64,000 nucleotides of DNA from assembly GCF_002934665.1 (NCBI RefSeq), contig NZ_NIRS01000004.1, positions 188,501 to 252,500 of the forward strand. Reading direction: 5' to 3'. The notes under the pieces were generated by a model. The model had not been told where the DNA came from. It did not search any database and saw only the letters and a program-made list of their open reading frames with translations. Origin of the DNA: Pseudomonas laurylsulfatiphila (GTDB taxonomy: Bacteria > Pseudomonadota > Gammaproteobacteria > Pseudomonadales > Pseudomonadaceae). Shown here piece by piece: positions 60,272 through 64,000 of the stretch. Position numbers and translations under genes: made by a program. Each line of letters opens with the position of its first letter. Positions within the stretch are counted from its first letter, which is position 1.

Positions 60272-61222
60272 TTAAACACTATTTTTGCGCGGCACCAGCG
60301 TTACCCAATAACGCGTACGCGAATGCACCTCCAGCGGCAGGCTGACCGCCAGAAGCGCGAGGATGCGATCGGTGTCTTCCAGGCGAAAACTACCGGTGAT
60401 GCGCAGCGATTCCAGCTCCGGCTCCCAGCGCAACACGCCCGGACGATAGGTGCTGAGTTCGCGCAGGAAATCCCCCAAGGGTTGGTTCTGCGCCATCAGC
60501 ACTCCGTCACGCCAGCCAGGGGCCAGCACGTCGAATGGCTCCACAGCGCCGGCACCCGCCGCTTGCAGGCTGACTTGCTGGCCGCCGCGCAACGAAAAGA
60601 CCGGCCCGTGCAGAGGCTGCAACTGCACCGTGCCTCGAAGCACTGACACCTTGCAGCCCGTCGGCCCCTGACGCACACACACTTCACTCTGACTGACGGT
60701 CACTTGCCCGAAGCGCGTGAGGATCGTCAGCGGCGAAGTCCCGGGCACGTTCAGCGCCATTTCGCCTTCCACCAGTGTCAGGCGCCGGCTCTTCAGATCG
60801 ATATCGACGGCGCTGGCCGTGTTCAGTTGCACAGCACTGCCATCGGCCAACCGGACTTTTTTGCTTTCCCCGGTGGCGGTGCGCAGGTCGGCACCCCAGG
60901 CATCCAGAGGCAACTGCCGACTGATCAACCAGGCGGTCGGCAGCAACGCCACTGCACCGACCGCGCGCTTGAGCACCGTGCGTCGACTGGCTTGCGGCCG
61001 GTCCAGACTGGCCATGGCCAGGCCCGATGGCAGGTCGGCAAAGCGTTGACGCAAGCACTGCGCTTTCTGCCAGGCCTGCTCATGGCTGGAATGGCTGTCG
61101 CGCCAGCTCTGCAACTGCTCCCGGTCCCGCTCATTGGCACAGCCGGATTCCATGAGGGCCAGCCACTGCGCGGCGGCCCGCACGACTTGTCGGGTCTGGG
61201 CCGAAGGTGCCGAACCGTTCAC
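60272..61222 (-). CDS. FecR-like anti-sigma regulator
   Basis: 316 aa. Cytosolic N-terminal part (DUF4880 type, WLALMESG near residue 20), one membrane helix near 85-105 preceded by RRTVLKRAVG, and a periplasmic FecR domain (ADLRTATGESKKVRLADGSA near 110 is the typical start, split as shown). It receives the signal from the receptor's STN domain and controls the sigma factor. The start is GTG 61222 overlapping the sigma stop; ATG 61240 is the alternative. Confidence 0.9.
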   Translation of the reverse strand: MNGSAPSAQTRQVVRAAAQWLALMESGCANERDREQLQSWRDSHSSHEQAWQKAQCLRQRFADLPSGLAMASLDRPQASRRTVLKRAVGAVALLPTAWLISRQLPLDAWGADLRTATGESKKVRLADGSAVQLNTASAVDIDLKSRRLTLVEGEMALNVPGTSPLTILTRFGQVTVSQSEVCVRQGPTGCKVSVLRGTVQLQPLHGPVFSLRGGQQVSLQAAGAGAVEPFDVLAPGWRDGVLMAQNQPLGDFLRELSTYRPGVLRWEPELESLRITGSFRLEDTDRILALLAVSLPLEVHSRTRYWVTLVPRKNSV

Positions 61223-61728
61223 ATGTCCACCAGCAGGCAATGCTCGTAGGCTTGAGCCATGTAGCGCTTGATCGTGCGTTCCGAGACTTGCAGGCGCTCG
61301 GCAATCTCCTGATAGCCCAGGCCTTCGAGCTGACTCAAGAGAAACGCGCGGCGTACCGGGCCCGGCAATCCATCGAGCAATTCGTCCAGGGCCTGCAGGG
61401 TTTCCAGCAGGATCCAGCGTTGCTCCGGGGACGGCACACAGTCCTCGGGCGGCAACGCCAATGCATCGAGATAGGCTTGCTCCAGGCTACGACGCTTGTA
61501 GAAGTTGCTCAGCAGTCGTTTGCCGACGGTCGCCAGGTAGGCGCGAGGCTCTTGCAAGTCGGCGATGCGCTGAGAGCTGGCCAGTACACGAACGAAGGTA
61601 TCCTGACTCAGGTCCGCCGCATCGCTGCCATTGCTCATGCGTCGCCTCAACCAGCCTTCGAGCCAGCCCCGATGGTCGCGGTACAGGTCGTGGAAGGCTT
61701 GCTCCGGCGGCATCGCGGCATCACTCAT
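61219..61728 (-). CDS. ECF sigma factor, FecI type
   Basis: 169 aa. Region 2 has DAADLSQDTFVRVL near residues 37-50, region 4 has LGYQEIAERLQVSERTIKRYM near 140-160 (helix-turn-helix, given as positions). It directs polymerase to the receptor operon when the siderophore is bound outside. Gene order sigma-FecR-receptor-BCDE follows fecIRABCDE. Confidence 0.93.
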   Translation of the reverse strand: MSDAAMPPEQAFHDLYRDHRGWLEGWLRRRMSNGSDAADLSQDTFVRVLASSQRIADLQEPRAYLATVGKRLLSNFYKRRSLEQAYLDALALPPEDCVPSPEQRWILLETLQALDELLDGLPGPVRRAFLLSQLEGLGYQEIAERLQVSERTIKRYMAQAYEHCLLVDM

Positions 61729-61752
61729 CTGAAGGAACCCTGGGCGAAGAAA

Positions 61753-61780
61753 TAATTTAAATGCGACTCATTCTAATTAG
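61753..61780. promoter_or_regulatory. Probable Fur box upstream of the sigma factor
   Basis: AT-rich dyad with AATGCGACTCATT at its centre (61760-61772), 25-50 bases before the ATG. It partly matches the Fur consensus; iron repression of fecI-type genes is usual. Confidence 0.55.
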
Positions 61781-62006
61781 TGTTGCGCAGGCAATCCAAG
61801 TCCTTTGTGCGAATTGCACCCGGTAAATGCTTGAATTATTTAATGACAGGCAGGCATTTCGGCCGCGCAGGCGCCGGTTTAGCAGGGCTGAGGGTTATTG
61901 AGGGGGATTTTCGAGAGTCATCGGAATTAACCGGGCATCTGCGCCAGGCCGACAGATGCGAAACCCTGAGGGTCTCGAGGCAGGAGAAAAAGCCAAATCG
62001 CAGACA
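61781..62006. other. Intergenic region between the sigma gene and the tRNA terminator
   Basis: No gene, repeat or clear RNA seen. Confidence 0.45.
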
Positions 62007-62034
62007 CAAAAAACCCCGGTCTTTCGACCAGGGT
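62007..62034 (-). terminator. Terminator of the tRNA-Val/Asp/Asp operon
   Basis: On the - strand, a 9-bp stem (ACCCTGGTC/GACCGGGGT) with a GAAA loop and six T. Confidence 0.93.
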
Positions 62035-62107
62035 CTTTGCTATCGACTCGAAGTAACCAGTGGTTTCTTCGTAGCTCCAAGGCGTTCAGTGGGCCTCGGG
62101 GCAGATA

Positions 62108-62184
62108 TGGCGCAGCGGACGGGACTCGAACCCGCGACCCCCGGCGTGACAGGCCGGTATTCTAACCGACTGAACTACCGCTGC
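62108..62184 (-). tRNA. tRNA-Asp (anticodon GTC), copy 2
   Basis: 77 nt with CCA. Acceptor GCAGCGG/CCGCTGC, anticodon loop CTGTCAC between CCGGC and GCCGG. Same sequence as the other copy. Confidence 0.97.
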
Positions 62185-62277
62185 GTATCGCTTTGAGCAG
62201 ATGCTCAAGTAACTCGTCTGATTGAAAACTCAGTAGCTTTTCAATCTCGAATCAGAGCATGCCTGATTCGGAAAATA

Positions 62278-62354
62278 TGGCGCAGCGGACGGGACTCGAA
62301 CCCGCGACCCCCGGCGTGACAGGCCGGTATTCTAACCGACTGAACTACCGCTGC
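62278..62354 (-). tRNA. tRNA-Asp (anticodon GTC), copy 1
   Basis: 77 nt with CCA. All stems pair and the sequence matches copy 2, from which it is separated by 93 bases. Confidence 0.97.
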
Positions 62355-62407
62355 GCGTCGGTGGAGGCATTTCAGCCTACCTCTTGCTTTCGCAAGTATC
62401 TCGGGAG

Positions 62408-62483
62408 TGGTGGGTGATGACGGGATCGAACCGCCGACATTCTGCTTGTAAGGCAGACGCTCTCCCAGCTGAGCTAATCACCC
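62408..62483 (-). tRNA. tRNA-Val (anticodon TAC)
   Basis: 76 nt with CCA. Acceptor GGGTGAT/ATCACCC and anticodon loop CTTACAA between CTGC and GCAG. It is the first gene of the three-tRNA operon. Confidence 0.97.
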
Positions 62484-62505
62484 GTTTGCATCTCCGAGGC
62501 CGCGA

Positions 62506-62534
62506 AATTTACGCAGGTAGCGAACCTAAGTCAA
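62506..62534 (-). promoter_or_regulatory. Promoter of the tRNA-Val/Asp/Asp operon
   Basis: TTGACT, 17 bases, TAAATT on the - strand, followed by a GC-rich discriminator (CGCGGCC), which suggests stringent control. Confidence 0.88.
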
Positions 62535-62607
62535 TAGCAGGATTGAAGTTTTTCTGAAAAAGACAAAATCATTTCATTCCGGCCAGTGTCGGCAACCATC
62601 AGTCCGC

Positions 62608-62692
62608 CATCGCGAGCAGGCTCGCTCCTACAGTGGATCGCGTTTCTTCAGAGAACATGCTTTCTATTGTAGGAGCGAGCCTGCTCGCGATG
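62608..62692. repeat. REPIN
   Basis: Perfect 25-bp inverted arms (core GAGCAGGCTCGCTCCTAC) around a 35-base spacer. It is a different REP class from the one at 47142-47216. Confidence 0.93.
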
Positions 62693-62716
62693 AGGGCGAT
62701 ACATTCAACGCCAATA

Positions 62717-63493
62717 TCACTCGCTGTAAATCATCTTCTTGGTCATGCCGCCATCGACCACGAATTCCTGGCCGGTGACAAAACCGGCATTCCTCGACAG
62801 CAGCCAGGCCACCATCGCCGCCACATCCTCGACCGTCCCCACCCTGCCCGCCGGATGCTGGGCATGATCGGCCTCGGTCAAGGGTTCCGCACGCCGCACC
62901 GAAGGGTCGCGCGCATCGATCCAGCCAGGGCTGACCGCGTTGACCCGGATCTCTGGCCCAAGACTGATGGCCAATGCGTGAGTCAGGGCCAACAAGCCGC
63001 CCTTGCTCGCCGCATAGGCCTCTGTGTCGGGCTCCGACTGCGCGGCGCGGGTCGAGGCCAGATTGACGATGGCGCCGCTGTGAGCGCGCAGGTACGGCGC
63101 ACAGTGCTTGGCCAGCAGCATCGGCCCACTGAGGTTCACCGCCAACACCCGATTCCAGTGAGCCAGATCGAGGCTCTCCAGGGTAATGTTGTGCGGATCG
63201 GCCACCGCCGCATTGCAGACCAGCGCATCCAGGCGCCCGAACTGGCCGAGCACCTCGGCCACGCCCAGCGCGACTTGCCCCTCGTTGGCGACATCCATGG
63301 CGATGAACCAGGCGTTGTCGCCCAGTACTTTCGCCACTTTCGACCCGCGCTCCCTGTCCAGATCCGTCAGCACGACTTGCCAGCCTTCGCTGATCAGCCA
63401 GGCCGAAATCCCCAGGCCAATGCCCCGCGCAGCACCGGTCACCAGTGCTACGCGGCCATTGGAGCCCGTGTTGGGCGCAGACAACTCGATCAC
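62717..63493 (-). CDS. SDR-family oxidoreductase
   Basis: 258 aa, classical short-chain dehydrogenase. NAD(P)-binding [11 protein letters not shown] near residue 18, the acidic LTDLD near 43 favouring NAD, CNAAV near 93, and the catalytic S-Y-K set with Ser in LAST and Y-A-A-S-K near 160. The substrate is unknown. The start is GTG 63493 overlapping the metZ stop (GTGA), so it is translationally coupled to metZ. Confidence 0.93.
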   Translation of the reverse strand: MIELSAPNTGSNGRVALVTGAARGIGLGISAWLISEGWQVVLTDLDRERGSKVAKVLGDNAWFIAMDVANEGQVALGVAEVLGQFGRLDALVCNAAVADPHNITLESLDLAHWNRVLAVNLSGPMLLAKHCAPYLRAHSGAIVNLASTRAAQSEPDTEAYAASKGGLLALTHALAISLGPEIRVNAVSPGWIDARDPSVRRAEPLTEADHAQHPAGRVGTVEDVAAMVAWLLSRNAGFVTGQEFVVDGGMTKKMIYSE

Positions 63494-64000
63494 AACGCAG
63501 CCAGGCCGCGCGCCAGATCGGCTTGCAGGTCCGCCACGTCTTCCAGACCGACCGCAACGCGGATCAGACTGTCACGAATGCCCGCCGCTTCACGCTCTTG
63601 CGGCGCCAGACGACCATGGGACGTGGTGCTCGGATGCGTGATGGTGGTTTTGCTGTCGCCCAGGTTGGCGGTGATCGAAATCAGGCGCGTGGCATCGATA
63701 AAGCGCCAGGCGCCCTCTTTGCCACCCTTCACCTCAAAACTGACGACCGCACCGAAACCCTTCTGCTGGCGCAGCGCCAGCTCGTGCTGCGGATGGCTCT
63801 TGAGGCCGGCGTAATGGACTTTCTCGATGCCTTCCTGTTGTTCCAGCCACTCGGCCAGTTGCTGGGCGTTGGCGCAATGGGCCTTCATCCGCAGGTTCAA
63901 AGTCTCCAGGCCCTTGAGGAAGATCCAGGCGTTGAACGGGCTCAGGGTCGGCCCGGCGGTACGCAGGAAGCCAACCACTTCTTTCATCTGCTCGCTGCGA
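63490..64000 (-). CDS. metZ: O-succinylhomoserine sulfhydrylase MetZ (C-terminal part)
   Basis: About 170 C-terminal residues of a Cys/Met-metabolism PLP enzyme; the N-terminal part, with the PLP lysine, is beyond the window. The family features are visible: [38 protein letters not shown] and the ending [12 protein letters not shown] (each a known segment, positions relative to the C-terminus about 160, 65 and 15 residues). MetZ makes homocysteine from O-succinylhomoserine and sulfide. Confidence 0.92.
   Translation of the reverse strand, partial: RSEQMKEVVGFLRTAGPTLSPFNAWIFLKGLETLNLRMKAHCANAQQLAEWLEQQEGIEKVHYAGLKSHPQHELALRQQKGFGAVVSFEVKGGKEGAWRFIDATRLISITANLGDSKTTITHPSTTSHGRLAPQEREAAGIRDSLIRVAVGLEDVADLQADLARGLAAL

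Overview
The window looks like a chromosome segment of a fluorescent-group Pseudomonas. The evidence is the thrS-infC-rpmI-rplT-pheST-ihfA block with an AUU-initiated IF-3, an RsmE-type CsrA, a Pseudomonas-type DUF1654/LexA operon, REP/REPIN palindromes, and an ansB gene behind AauR-like and sigma-54 sites. Two accessory islands, each next to a tRNA gene, interrupt the core.

Positions 1-19100 carry most of a dpd genomic island, the 7-deazaguanine-in-DNA modification and restriction system. queE (the preQ0 pathway radical SAM enzyme) lies on the + strand behind the end of an unidentified gene. Facing it on the - strand is an unbroken chain of eight overlapping genes, dpdE-F-G-H-I-J-K-D. The chain encodes two SNF2/RecQ-like helicases, an ATPase, a third large helicase, a PLD nuclease and three accessory proteins. 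The modification genes (dpdA and others) would have to lie left of the window. The island abuts the 3' side of tRNA-Pro(GGG).

Positions 19150-27840 are core translation genes: tRNA-Pro, a MerR-like regulator, ihfA, pheT, pheS, rplT, rpmI, infC and thrS on the - strand, then a small exported protein and a cold-shock protein on the + strand. Positions 27860-29005 hold three small proteins, one of them an I78-type lipoprotein. Positions 29038-36205 are a ribose/ribonucleoside operon, rbsB-A-C-R-K-D plus a periplasmic nucleoside hydrolase. It has a palindromic LacI-type operator and a 17-bp tandem repeat inside. Positions 36290-42120 hold periplasmic glutaminase/asparaginase, an SOS operon (DUF1654 and endonuclease I), a SPOR lipoprotein, rsmE, a DUF2214 membrane protein and a Tat-exported beta-carbonic anhydrase.

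Positions 42120-45340 are a decayed island at tRNA-Val(GAC): a broken GH19 lysozyme, an AT-rich O-antigen-type acyltransferase and an integrase remnant. Next come a PuuB-like amine oxidase with a duplicated 3' tail between REP elements, and a molybdenum hydroxylase operon (Mo subunit, 2Fe-2S subunit, tri-heme cytochrome c, XdhC). A frameshifted LysR remnant separates that operon from a complete siderophore-iron operon: sigma factor, anti-sigma/FecR, TonB transducer-receptor, binding protein, two permeases, ATPase and FhuF. The window ends with tRNA-Val(TAC) and two tRNA-Asp(GTC), a REPIN, an SDR oxidoreductase and the 3' part of metZ.
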